Counted from the first letter of the stretch, positions 1 to 5,996 are shown. The stretch: DNA of 6,321 nt from JBBAEA01 sp041656175 (GCA_041656175.1 JBBAEA010000171.1:1-6321), one strand, 5' to 3'. The notes: generated by a model from the letters alone, not told the origin. Program-made: numbers and translations.

Positions 1-30
1 TAAAAAGTGCTTTCTTTTGGGAAGGGGGGT

Positions 31-79
31 ACGGGGGGAAACATCTTTTCTTGTGCAACAAGAAAAGGGTTTCCCCCGT
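31..79. repeat. G/C-tract hairpin downstream of pilX
   Basis: This is an inverted repeat. CTTTTCTTGT (45-54) pairs perfectly with ACAAGAAAAG (58-67) across a 3-nt loop. Outside a small internal loop, GGGGGAAA (34-41) pairs with TTTCCCCC (70-77), and C32 pairs with G78 past one bulged G. It lies about 55 bases beyond the pilX stop. Neither side carries a uridine tract directly after the stem, so it is not a standard rho-independent terminator. It may still slow or end pilX transcription, or protect the 3' end of the mRNA. It shares short sequences with the palindrome at 2707-2850, which suggests a dispersed repeat family. Confidence 0.6.
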
Positions 80-132
80 GCAAAGCTCTCATTCGTTCAA
101 AGTTTTTAAGTCTGTGTCGATTCGTCGATTTT

Positions 133-912
133 TTATTGGCAGCTTATAGGTTCCATCTGTATGGTTGCGAGATCGCGCTTGGTTGCTGAATTGCGATCGA
201 GATCACTGGCATAGTAAAAGCTTCCTTGACTTACGGGGGGTAATCCGATGGTGGCGGCAGCGTCCAGTTGCATAAAGTAGCGGCAAAATTCGACGTTATC
301 CGAAAAGCCAGCGACTTCTAGTTCGGTCATTTCGATGCTACCAACAGCAGCGGACTGCGCAATGCGTCGGCTGAGGTCGCCTTTTACACGAGTACTATCG
401 CTAGGAGCGGGCGGTGTAATGCCAAGACCCGTGTAAGGGGTAAAAAAATCAGCGTCATAGCTATAATTTTGCGTAGAAACGCGCGCGTTCCAGGCTGCTT
501 CAAGGTTTTCGCTACTCGCCTCTTGGTCTTGCATCGCGTCGAGGCCAGCTTGCAAGCCCTTTTGTTGACTTGATGCAAGGACGAGCAGAATGTTTTTACT
601 CAACTCACCCAAGGTAACAACGGCTGCTTGGTGTGAGGCCTGCACCCCTTGTCGTCCTAGTTTATAACTATAACTGGCCCGCTCCTCGGAATTCATGCTG
701 CGGACCGCTAAAATGGCGATTGCCGTAATGGCGAGTAGAACAAAGAGTACAACGAGCAGGGCGACGCCGCGTTTGGCAAAGTTTTGTGTGCGTGCACAGC
801 GAAATTTTGCGAGGCGCTGGTAGGGAGACCCGATTGCTCGTAGCGGCAAAGCGCGTAAAACACACGAGTTTCGTGTATTTTTTGCTTTCTGCTGTGTGTT
901 TAGCGAGTTCAT
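133..912 (-). CDS. pilX: Type IV pilus minor pilin, PilX-like
   Basis: This 259-aa protein has a PilX N-terminal signature. A basic stretch ends in AKRG (G49) and is followed by the hydrophobic helix VALLVVLFVLLAITAIAILA (about 50-69). Next comes RSMNSEERASYSYKLGRQG, matching the 'R-S-x-x-x-E-E-R/Q' region of PilX proteins. The mature N-terminus lacks the usual Glu5, as in PilX and the GspK tip pseudopilins. Cys210 and Cys258 could form a C-terminal disulfide (inference). The product is expected in the inner membrane and then the pilus, working with PilV and PilW in pilus priming or at the tip. It is last of three genes, 37 bases after pilW, and ends in TAA. The leader before G49 is unusually long, and the ATG at 912 has no clear ribosome binding site, so the true start could be internal. 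I found no better candidate than a TTG at 849. A GspK-like role in type II secretion is less likely. Confidence 0.8.
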   Translation of the reverse strand: MNSLNTQQKAKNTRNSCVLRALPLRAIGSPYQRLAKFRCARTQNFAKRGVALLVVLFVLLAITAIAILAVRSMNSEERASYSYKLGRQGVQASHQAAVVTLGELSKNILLVLASSQQKGLQAGLDAMQDQEASSENLEAAWNARVSTQNYSYDADFFTPYTGLGITPPAPSDSTRVKGDLSRRIAQSAAVGSIEMTELEVAGFSDNVEFCRYFMQLDAAATIGLPPVSQGSFYYASDLDRNSATKRDLATIQMEPISCQ

Positions 913-949
913 GGCGTTATGTATTGTTTTTGCGGTTTTTAGAATCTTA

Positions 950-2077
950 TTATTGCCAAATCAAAGAGGATTGTGTCTCTGGCGGCGTTTGGGAATAGAC
1001 GATAGCGCTACCTTGGGAGTGGTTGAGTAGGTAGGCTTTGTTGCTGGCATCGAGTAAATACGGAGGCGCGATGCGTGCATCAAGCGCGGCTTGCTGAACT
1101 TTAATGTAGCGCTGCTCTTTTGGGGAAGCCAAAGAGAAGCGATAAAAGACGCTACTGAGCTCGGCGAGAGTGAAGCTTGCGGTTTTGCTGTGCCAGTCTG
1201 TGACGAGTTCTTGTGAATTACTTATCAAAAGCGTACTTATTTCACTTAAGTTGTTTTGATGTTTGATGGGCAAGAAGCCCAAATAATAGACGCGCTCCAA
1301 AATGATCACGCAATTTTCCTTTGCGCTAACTCCTAGTGGATCGAAGGTGCAGCGTCTCAAGCTAGGCTCCGCGTTATATTCTACTAAATCGTACTTCACA
1401 CCCATGACGGGGTTGGCGTGTGCATGGGCGAGGGTGGAGTCTTGGAAGCCATCCTCACTTTGGTAACTATAACCGTTAATAGTGATGCTCATGTCGTCGA
1501 CGTCGACGGCGTTTATGCTCACAATCACGGATTTGCCTGCACTGGAGCTTATGCGCAATGCGCGCGCATTTCCAAAGGCTTTGCGAAAGGCCATTTTAAA
1601 CTCGGACTCGCTCGCAGGTTCGCGGACAAAAGCGCCGTTTTTTAAGCTCTCGGGGTCTGGTGGTAGCTGTAGTACAGGCTCGAAGGAGAGGGTGTTGCCA
1701 GAGAGTGACGAAACAACAAAACTATCGTAATCGCTAAGATCTGCAACGATTTTAGCCATATGATGTTGCGGCACAACTCCGTTTTTGGGCACAACGCTCA
1801 GCGCCAGCGCCACAAAATCGCTGCCCCCCGACACGCGAACGAGTGGATCAAAGACGCTATCCATCGACGCTCGGAATCCCAAGCGCTGTAAATCTCTTTG
1901 TATGAGTTGCTCGGCAATTGAAATGTTGAGTGTATTTTGTGACGCCTCGGTTTCGCGCGAAAAATTATGAGAAATTCCCGTTGCAAAGGCATAGACGCCC
2001 ACAATGATGATTCCCATAATTGTCATCGCAACCATGAGTTCAATTAGCGTAAATCCGCGTCTTTGCAGCTTGATCAT
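950..2077 (-). CDS. pilW: Type IV pilus minor pilin, PilW-like
   Basis: This 375-aa protein has a textbook class III prepilin leader, MIKLQRRG followed by FTLIELMVAMTIMGIIIVG. Cleavage by PilD between G8 and F9 and N-methylation of F9 are expected. Glu13 (mature Glu5) is present. The following segment, with QLIQRDLQRLGF at roughly residues 54-65, matches the amphipathic helix of PilW/GspJ-type proteins. The large C-terminal domain is where PilW proteins vary, and it contains Cys243 and Cys256, a possible disulfide. The ATG at 2077-2075 overlaps the pilV stop (ATGA), so translation is probably coupled. The role is a minor pilin in the PilV-W-X priming complex. The length suits PilW better than GspJ, which is usually nearer 200 aa. 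The stop is TAA. Confidence 0.87.
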   Translation of the reverse strand: MIKLQRRGFTLIELMVAMTIMGIIIVGVYAFATGISHNFSRETEASQNTLNISIAEQLIQRDLQRLGFRASMDSVFDPLVRVSGGSDFVALALSVVPKNGVVPQHHMAKIVADLSDYDSFVVSSLSGNTLSFEPVLQLPPDPESLKNGAFVREPASESEFKMAFRKAFGNARALRISSSAGKSVIVSINAVDVDDMSITINGYSYQSEDGFQDSTLAHAHANPVMGVKYDLVEYNAEPSLRRCTFDPLGVSAKENCVIILERVYYLGFLPIKHQNNLSEISTLLISNSQELVTDWHSKTASFTLAELSSVFYRFSLASPKEQRYIKVQQAALDARIAPPYLLDASNKAYLLNHSQGSAIVYSQTPPETQSSLIWQ

Positions 2078-2598
2078 CGGTATGCCCTCACAGCAAAGGG
2101 TAGGGTTACAAAGCCGTAGCCCTGTGGTCGCGTTCGAGGAAGATCAAAGAGTGCGGGGTCCACCTCGTCGCAGCGCGTGGCGCTTGCCTTTGCCCAAAAA
2201 ACGCGCACGCCCCCCGACATCATTACGGGGTCGCGATACGTCACCTGTACGCGCATGCAAAACGGCGCAGGTTCATTGCTGGCAAGTGCCGATTCGGGCG
2301 TGCCAAATGCGTTGAGCTGCTCTGCTATGGGGTCGACAAATTCGCCCAGCGCGCTCGTGTACATCTTGTTCAAACTCGTTCCCGCCGCGGGTGGCGCTCC
2401 CCCGATCCAATCGCGCGATTCCATCTCGAATTTCGCGATGCTCTGCTCCGCAACCAAAGTCGCAGCGTGGATTTGCCGCGCTTCCCGGCTTGAGTCCGAT
2501 ACGTATAAAAACAGCCCCAACACACCCATCACCCCGACCACAAGCACCGCGATGGCGACTAAAGCCTCAATCATCGAAAATCCGTCAAAACACCGCAT
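2074..2598 (-). CDS. pilV: Type IV pilus minor pilin, PilV-like
   Basis: This 174-aa protein starts MRCFDG followed by FSMIEALVAIAVLVVGVMGVLGLFL, a prepilin leader with cleavage after G6. Mature F1 and Glu5 (residues 7 and 11) are followed by a hydrophobic helix to about residue 31. The G-F-S-x-I-E-x-L-V-A start and the V-V-G-V-M-G segment are typical of PilV/GspI proteins. The next part, SREARQIHAATLVAEQSIAKF, matches their helix. The start is well supported: ATG at 2598-2596 has TTGGAG (2609-2604) five bases upstream. It is the first gene of the minus-strand pil operon and its TGA overlaps the pilW ATG. No FimT/FimU (GspH-like) gene precedes it here, so that partner, if present, is encoded elsewhere. 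GspI of a type II secretion system is the main alternative and is disfavoured by the PilW and PilX neighbours. Confidence 0.87.
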   Translation of the reverse strand: MRCFDGFSMIEALVAIAVLVVGVMGVLGLFLYVSDSSREARQIHAATLVAEQSIAKFEMESRDWIGGAPPAAGTSLNKMYTSALGEFVDPIAEQLNAFGTPESALASNEPAPFCMRVQVTYRDPVMMSGGVRVFWAKASATRCDEVDPALFDLPRTRPQGYGFVTLPFAVRAYR

Positions 2599-2603
2599 AT
2601 ACG

Positions 2604-2655
2604 CTCCAAATCATAAACCCCGCATCATTATAACAAAACATCCTGCAATATGCTA
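2604..2655 (-). promoter_or_regulatory. Extended -10 promoter and RBS of the pilVWX operon
   Basis: On the minus strand TGTTATAAT (2635-2627) is a perfect -10 hexamer (TATAAT, 2632-2627) with an extended TGn element. The -35 region near 2655-2650 (TAGCAT) is a poor match to TTGACA, as expected for an extended -10 promoter. Transcription would begin near 2620, leaving a leader of about 20 bases that contains the TTGGAG ribosome binding site at 2609-2604. I saw no sigma-54 signature (GG-N10-GC) here, although sigma-54 control is known for some pilin genes. Confidence 0.55.
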
Positions 2656-2706
2656 GCTACACAATTCTTATGGGTATCGTTATTTTCTCTAGTTTTTAAC
2701 TTTGTT

Positions 2707-2850
2707 GGGGGGAGGCCCCCCTACGCGCAAGCTTCCCTTAAAATGCGCTAAATTCCGCTTTACGCCGTGCAAAGTTTGCGCTATTCGCGCAACCTTCGCA
2801 CGGCGTGCGTCATTAAGCGCATTTTAAGGGTGATCTTGCGCTACCCCCCC
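2707..2850. repeat. Large imperfect intergenic palindrome
   Basis: This block of about 144 bases folds back on itself. From the centre outwards, TTGCGC (2776-2781) pairs with GCGCAA (2787-2792) around loop TATTC, and AAG (2772-2774) with CTT (2794-2796). CGCCGTGC (2763-2770) pairs with GCACGGCG (2798-2805), and CGC (2756-2758) with GCG (2807-2809). CCCTTAAAATGCGCT (2735-2749) pairs with AGCGCATTTTAAGGG (2816-2830), fifteen perfect pairs. GCGCAAG (2725-2731) pairs with CTTGCGC (2835-2841), and a G6 run (2707-2712) can pair with the C7 run (2844-2850). The left G6 run can also pair with C6 at 2716-2721 as its own small hairpin. It lies between the divergent pil operon and the ECF-like gene and encodes no protein I can recognise. 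It could be a non-autonomous palindromic repeat, a bidirectional transcription barrier or a protein-binding cruciform. Confidence 0.75.
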
Positions 2851-2999
2851 TTAAGAAAAGACTTCGCAAAAACCTCGATCTTACCCCATAAATCGCGAGT
2901 GCATAAATTTCTCGACAGTAGCCGTATCGTAGGCTAGAGCTTTTAGGGCATTGGCAGAGTTGGAGCTCTGCATGATTAAATATGGTAACGGGTTAAGCA
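2851..2999 (+). other. Upstream region of the ECF-like gene
   Basis: This is the rest of the 400-base divergent intergenic region. The only structure I can support is the inverted repeat GCAGAG (2954-2959) / CTCTGC (2966-2971). Its 6-base loop is TTGGAG, a Shine-Dalgarno-like sequence. Six bases after that SD lies an ATG at 2972 opening a 13-codon frame (MIKYGNGLSIEQE, stop 3011-3013), which overlaps the TTG start at 3000 in another frame. No convincing -35/-10 pair was found (TTCGCA-N18-CATAAA at about 2873-2902 is a weak candidate), and I see no TPP, cobalamin or other riboswitch core. Confidence 0.35.
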
Positions 3000-4253
3000 T
3001 TGAACAAGAGTAAAACGCTATTTTGGTCTTATGTCACAGCTTTTGGCGCACTTTGGGGGGGCTTAGAGCTAATGCTTGGAACGTTTTTGCACACCTTACA
3101 TGTGCCAAAGACAGGCTTAATCATGGTGAGTTTAAGCGTTGTTCTGCTCATTGCGCAACGCCGCGTCTATCCAGCGCGTGGCTCAACCATTGCCACCGCC
3201 GTCGTCGCTGCAGCCATCAAGAGCTTATCGCCAGGTGGCATCATACTTGGCCCGATTTTTGGCATTTTATCTGAAGCCTTGGTGGTGGAACTCGTGCTAC
3301 TGCTTAGCCCGCGTAGTTTTGTACTCAGCGTGCTCGCAGGGGCTAGTGCTGTATTTTGGTCGCAAGTGCAAAGCGTCTTTAAGAAGTGGATCTACTATGG
3401 CAACGACATTTGGGAAATTTTCGTTACCTTGGTAAAGAAGGTATTTGGCGAGCAGGCTGCGGGTTGGGGAGTGATTTGGGCTGTCGTTGCGCTGGTGTCC
3501 TTGGTGCTGATTATTGGTGGTAGCGCTGGGCTTTGGGGGTATTTTACGGGAAACCGCGTAAGGCGCGAGCTCGACAAGCGCTTGGCCAGTAGCGAGCTCG
3601 AAGAGCATGAAGCCATCGCTGCTGCCCGCAACGCGGCAGAAGCCGGCGACGCAGAATTAGAGTTCGCCGCTTCGTCGCGTGGGCGTAGCATTGATGAGCG
3701 CGTCATTCGCACTCGTCTCTACGTGGCGCCCTTTATTTTATTAGCTTTTATACTCCAGTTTACAGGTAATATTATTTTTTCGGCAGTGTCACTTCTCATT
3801 ATTTTAGTGGCTATAGGTTTTGCCTCTAAAAAATTGCTGTTCTCTCTTTGGTGGCCCCGATTTTGGCTTGCTACCCTCTTGGTCAGTGTCATCGGTGGCT
3901 GTATACTGGCTTGGCGTTTTGGCAATGGCGATATCTGGGATTTTCGCTACGGAATCGAGGCGAGTATTCGGATGATTGTACGCGGCGCATTCGTATTTTC
4001 TTTGGTGAGTTGGTGTACTCGTTGTATTTTACCCGAAGAAATACTCAAGTTTTGGTCAAAAATAGGTTTACAGCCCATGGGACGCGCCATGACCTCGTCC
4101 TACCAGCTGCTCCCGCTCTGGTTGGATAAAATCAACGTCATGCTCAAAGATGCGCCCACGGGCTTTTTTAAGAAGTTTCGTTATATGCGTCACTGCGTTG
4201 TACTCTGTCTTGTCGAAGCCTCTGTACAGGCGCAGCAGCTTGCTAACGAGTAG
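3000..4253 (+). CDS. ECF transporter-like membrane protein, S-EcfT fusion
   Basis: This 417-aa polytopic membrane protein is not matched to a named family with certainty. Residues 1-180 form about six hydrophobic segments. The part LFWSYVTAFGALWGGLELMLG, then V-P-K-T-G, then IKSLSPGGIILGPIFGILSEA, is like substrate-binding (S) components of energy-coupling-factor importers. A polar, Ala/Glu-rich linker follows (about 181-237). Residues 240-417 resemble EcfT. Several membrane segments are followed by a conserved-looking stretch with CILPEEILKFWSKIGLQPMG and a Pro-containing helix (LLPLWLDKINVML). The protein ends at VEASVQAQQLANE, where EcfT proteins usually go on to a second A-R-G-like coupling motif, so that motif is missing. 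No ECF ATPase gene is nearby; one would have to be supplied from elsewhere. The substrate is unknown. The start is TTG, because an in-frame stop at 2994-2996 excludes upstream starts and the next ATG (M25) would cut the first membrane segment. The ribosome binding site is weak (GGG about 7 bases upstream). The stop is TAG. Confidence 0.6.
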   Translation: MNKSKTLFWSYVTAFGALWGGLELMLGTFLHTLHVPKTGLIMVSLSVVLLIAQRRVYPARGSTIATAVVAAAIKSLSPGGIILGPIFGILSEALVVELVLLLSPRSFVLSVLAGASAVFWSQVQSVFKKWIYYGNDIWEIFVTLVKKVFGEQAAGWGVIWAVVALVSLVLIIGGSAGLWGYFTGNRVRRELDKRLASSELEEHEAIAAARNAAEAGDAELEFAASSRGRSIDERVIRTRLYVAPFILLAFILQFTGNIIFSAVSLLIILVAIGFASKKLLFSLWWPRFWLATLLVSVIGGCILAWRFGNGDIWDFRYGIEASIRMIVRGAFVFSLVSWCTRCILPEEILKFWSKIGLQPMGRAMTSSYQLLPLWLDKINVMLKDAPTGFFKKFRYMRHCVVLCLVEASVQAQQLANE

Positions 4254-4404
4254 CCAAGGAAAGCTCTTCAGCTTTAAAGCGGATCCCTAAAAAGCGCACT
4301 TCTGTATGAGGTAGCTCGTTGGAGGGCTGTTTAAAGAATCCAGCCAAGCTAAAATAATGAAAGTATAGGGCGTTTTTTGCAGAAGATCTTGGACTTTGTA
4401 GCCT
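4243..4404 (-). other. Protein-like open frame, possible frameshifted 3' tail
   Basis: This frame has no start codon of its own and runs 53 codons to a TAG at 4245-4243. The encoded peptide, especially NELPHTEVRFLGIRFKAEEL near its end, looks more like real protein than the frame-0 tail of the Cys-rich gene over the same bases. One extra A in the A6 run (T4373-T4378 on the plus strand) would join the Cys-rich reading frame to it. The stop would then lie 11 bases inside the 3' end of the convergent ECF-like gene. Whether it is a true tail, a remnant of another gene or chance cannot be told from sequence alone. Confidence 0.25.
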
Positions 4405-4994
4405 TTAATCGAGCATAGGTAGGGTTGGCACGCAGTTGTGCAAGTTATGGTATTATGTTTATTATTAGCATAAGATTGGCATACACAATTATTTTCTAAA
4501 GGGTCGCAGCTGTGAAGATTCGTGCAGTTACCCTCGTTTAGATTATAATGTCCGCAGCTAAATCCCATATTTCCGCATTTACATTCACCCTCATCGCAAT
4601 GTTCCCCTGGTGCACAAACATTTGTAGCGCAACGACAAAAGCCCCTATTGCAGGAATCGCAAATGTTTCCACACCAACCGCAATTGTTTTGATCGTTTAG
4701 TAAATCGGTCTCGCAACCATTGCTGGGATCGTTATCGCAGTCTCCGTACTCATCTAGACAGGTATTGCAATCTTTTTTGCGCATAAGCGTTAGTGAAAGC
4801 TCACAACCGTCGCTCAAGTCGTTATTGCAATTGGCGTAGTTTGCAACGCACACACCGCATGCTGTTTGTTTTGTCGCCAAAAGATCGACTTCGCAGCCAT
4901 CGCTCGGGTCGTTATTACAATTGGCGTAGTTTGCAACGCACTCGCCGCACGCGGTTTGTTTTGTTGCCAAAAGGTCAACTTCGCAGCCGTCAGC
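4287..4994 (-). pseudogene. Downstream remainder of Cys-rich repeat lipoprotein gene
   Basis: Directly after the amber codon at 4997-4995 the same frame continues for 235 codons. It contains further copies of the repeat carried by the upstream part: ADGCEVDLLATKQTACGECV, then near-identical and more diverged copies ending CNNDPSDGCE, CNNDLSDGCE and CDNDPSNGCE. Beyond these is a Cys-rich region (about 4690-4430) with CGWCGNICDSC and CAPGEHCDEGECKC, typical of small disulfide-knotted extracellular modules. The first possible start inside is a TTG at 4970 in mid-repeat, without a ribosome binding site. Independent translation is therefore unlikely and this part is probably silent unless the amber is read through. 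The last 45 or so residues lack the repeat character and may follow a frameshift. The end codon is TAG. Together with 5462-4995 it would make a protein of about 390 residues. Confidence 0.65.
4813..4992 (-). repeat. Two tandem 90-bp repeats within the Cys-rich gene
   Basis: Two adjacent 90-base units (4813-4902 and 4903-4992) differ at about a dozen positions and encode two copies of a 30-residue module, D-G-C-E-V-D-L-L-A-T-K-Q-T-A-C-G-x-C-V-A-N-Y-A-N-C-N-N-D. More diverged copies flank them on both sides. The periodicity is exactly in frame, so the units arose by duplication of coding modules. The amber codon sits at the junction just upstream in gene direction (4997-4995). Confidence 0.85.
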
Positions 4995-5462
4995 CTAGTC
5001 ATCGTTACAGTTTGCATATCGAGGTGCACAAATACCACAGCCCTGAAGATTCTTTTGACTAAAAGAAGTTTCGCAGCCGTCGTTGGGATCGCCATTACAG
5101 TTGCCAAAAGCGCTTTCGCAATGGCAGCTGTTGTTTTGGCAGAGCATGTTCTCACCGCAGTCCGCTTTGACTAAACAGCCAACGCTCGCAATACACTGCC
5201 CGTCTTTACAGGTGTAGCCCTGTAAACAGTAGCCAAAACCATTGGAGTTGGGCGCATTCTCTGCAATACCTTTGCACTCTTCACCAGCTAAGCTGCAAGT
5301 ACCGTTAACGCAAGCTTGGTTTCTGTTGCAGCTTCCAAACTCGTTAAGCCCTTCGGTGCACTCGGGACCGCGTTGATCCTTTGTGCGTAGCGCATCTAAC
5401 TCACAGGCCGATAACAGTAGCAAAGTAAAAACGGAAAAAGTAATGATAAATAGCCTGTTCAT
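4995..5462 (-). CDS. Cys-rich repeat lipoprotein, N-terminal part cut by amber codon
   Basis: This 155-aa open frame begins MNRLFIITFSVFTLLLLSACE, a lipoprotein signal peptide with lipobox L-S-A-C and Cys20 as the lipidation site. The product should be membrane-anchored and face the periplasm or the cell surface. The rest is cysteine-rich (for example CNRNQACVNGTC, CLQGYTCKDGQC and CQNNSCHC) and leads into the first DGCE repeat modules, ending CGICAPRYANCNDD before TAG. Proteins with such repeats are common in Myxococcota-type bacteria, usually of unknown function and possibly adhesive or structural. The ATG at 5462 has GAGG (5472-5469) six bases upstream. The stop falls in the middle of a repeat, at a position that is Pro or Leu in the other copies. 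The gene therefore looks newly broken, or the base is a sequence error. It lies 59 bases after the DUF1284 gene on the same strand. Confidence 0.7.
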   Translation of the reverse strand: MNRLFIITFSVFTLLLLSACELDALRTKDQRGPECTEGLNEFGSCNRNQACVNGTCSLAGEECKGIAENAPNSNGFGYCLQGYTCKDGQCIASVGCLVKADCGENMLCQNNSCHCESAFGNCNGDPNDGCETSFSQKNLQGCGICAPRYANCNDD

Positions 5463-5521
5463 AGTAAACCTCGGTAATTTTTTGAATAGCTCAGATTAGA
5501 GTTTAGTTTAGCGTGCAAGTC

Positions 5522-5950
5522 TTAACTTTGATTACCCAAGCAATCTTTGTTAGATACTAGAACCCTAGAGAGTTTTTCCCAGCTACAAACTCTTTGTTCA
5601 TACCAGTAACAGCGCGAACAAAGTTGCGCAAAAGCTTCTGCAGTCATTGCACTGCGCAATCTTGCTTGAATCAGCGCATAACTTACACGCGCTCCCTCTT
5701 CAAGCCCAAGGATGCGTAGCGCTATTTTGTCGCGTTCTGTTGTATTGGCTTGTCCGAAGTTGCAATGCTTATTCACTAAATTCGGACAATGAGCGCATAT
5801 ATCATCCGCTTCTATGCGCAGACAAATTTCGCTTTTGGGAAATTCACATAGCTCATGGCGAATGCGATTCATGTTTTTACAAAATGCTTCGCTGTAACCC
5901 TTGCCTTCATAGAGCTGAAGACAAAAAATGTGGTGTGCTCTTAAATTCAT
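5522..5950 (-). CDS. DUF1284 family cysteine-rich protein
   Basis: This 142-aa soluble protein matches the DUF1284 pattern. It begins MNLRAHHIFCLQLYEGKGYS, with the family's R-x-H-H-x-x-C-L-Q start and the G-K-G-Y-S motif. DDICAHCPN follows at about residues 49-57, then C63 and G-L-E-E-G at 82-86. The C-terminus carries a second cysteine cluster, LCSRCYWYEQRVC (110-122). The paired C-x2-C motifs suggest metal or iron-sulfur binding, as proposed for the family; the biochemical role is not known. I chose the ATG at 5950 because the R-x-H-H motif normally lies within the first few residues. A TTG at 5962 would add four residues (M-H-T-K). Neither start has a strong ribosome binding site. The stop is TAA. 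It is the likely first gene before the Cys-rich lipoprotein, and I see no functional link between them. Confidence 0.85.
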   Translation of the reverse strand: MNLRAHHIFCLQLYEGKGYSEAFCKNMNRIRHELCEFPKSEICLRIEADDICAHCPNLVNKHCNFGQANTTERDKIALRILGLEEGARVSYALIQARLRSAMTAEAFAQLCSRCYWYEQRVCSWEKLSRVLVSNKDCLGNQS

Positions 5951-5966
5951 CTTAGTATGCAATACA

Positions 5967-5996
5967 ATATTAGGGCTAGGTACTTAACTAGCACAA
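5967..5996 (-). promoter_or_regulatory. Weak candidate promoter for the DUF1284 gene
   Basis: On the minus strand TTGTGC (5996-5991) and TAATAT (5972-5967) are separated by 18 bases. The start of transcription would be near 5960, just upstream of the ATG at 5950. An imperfect inverted repeat, GCTAG-N8-CTAGC (5975-5992), fills the spacer and could be an operator. The whole stretch 5960-6060 is AT-rich, so chance matches are easy. Confidence 0.3.

Noticed and set aside
2177..2656. A 159-codon plus-strand open frame antisense to pilV
   Set aside because: It lies opposite a well-supported minor pilin gene, is low in recognisable motifs, and runs over the pil promoter; it is a shadow frame.
2851..2999. 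Vitamin riboswitch upstream of the ECF-like gene
   Set aside because: ECF S genes often have TPP or cobalamin riboswitches, but no CTGAGA...CTGATCTGGATAATG-type core or B12-box-like sequence is present.
4260..4280. AAAGCT-CTTC-AGCTTT hairpin after the ECF-like gene as a terminator
   Set aside because: The stem is only six bp and A/T-rich, with no uridine tract in either direction; it may be chance.
4425..4445. TGGCAC followed by TTGTGC, resembling a sigma-54 promoter
   Set aside because: Spacing and the second element do not fit TGGCAC-N5-TTGC, and it lies inside the Cys-rich reading frame.
4800..5130. Regularly spaced repeats as a CRISPR array
   Set aside because: The repeats are contiguous coding modules of 90 bp in frame, with no conserved short repeat alternating with unique spacers.
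4866..5174. Plus-strand open frame opposite the Cys-rich gene
   Set aside because: It is the reverse reading of the Cys-rich repeats and has no independent support.
4287..5462. Reassignment of TAG as a sense codon in this organism
   Set aside because: The ECF-like gene and the end of the Cys-rich frame also use TAG where stopping is sensible, and no suppressor tRNA is visible, so a single lesion is simpler.
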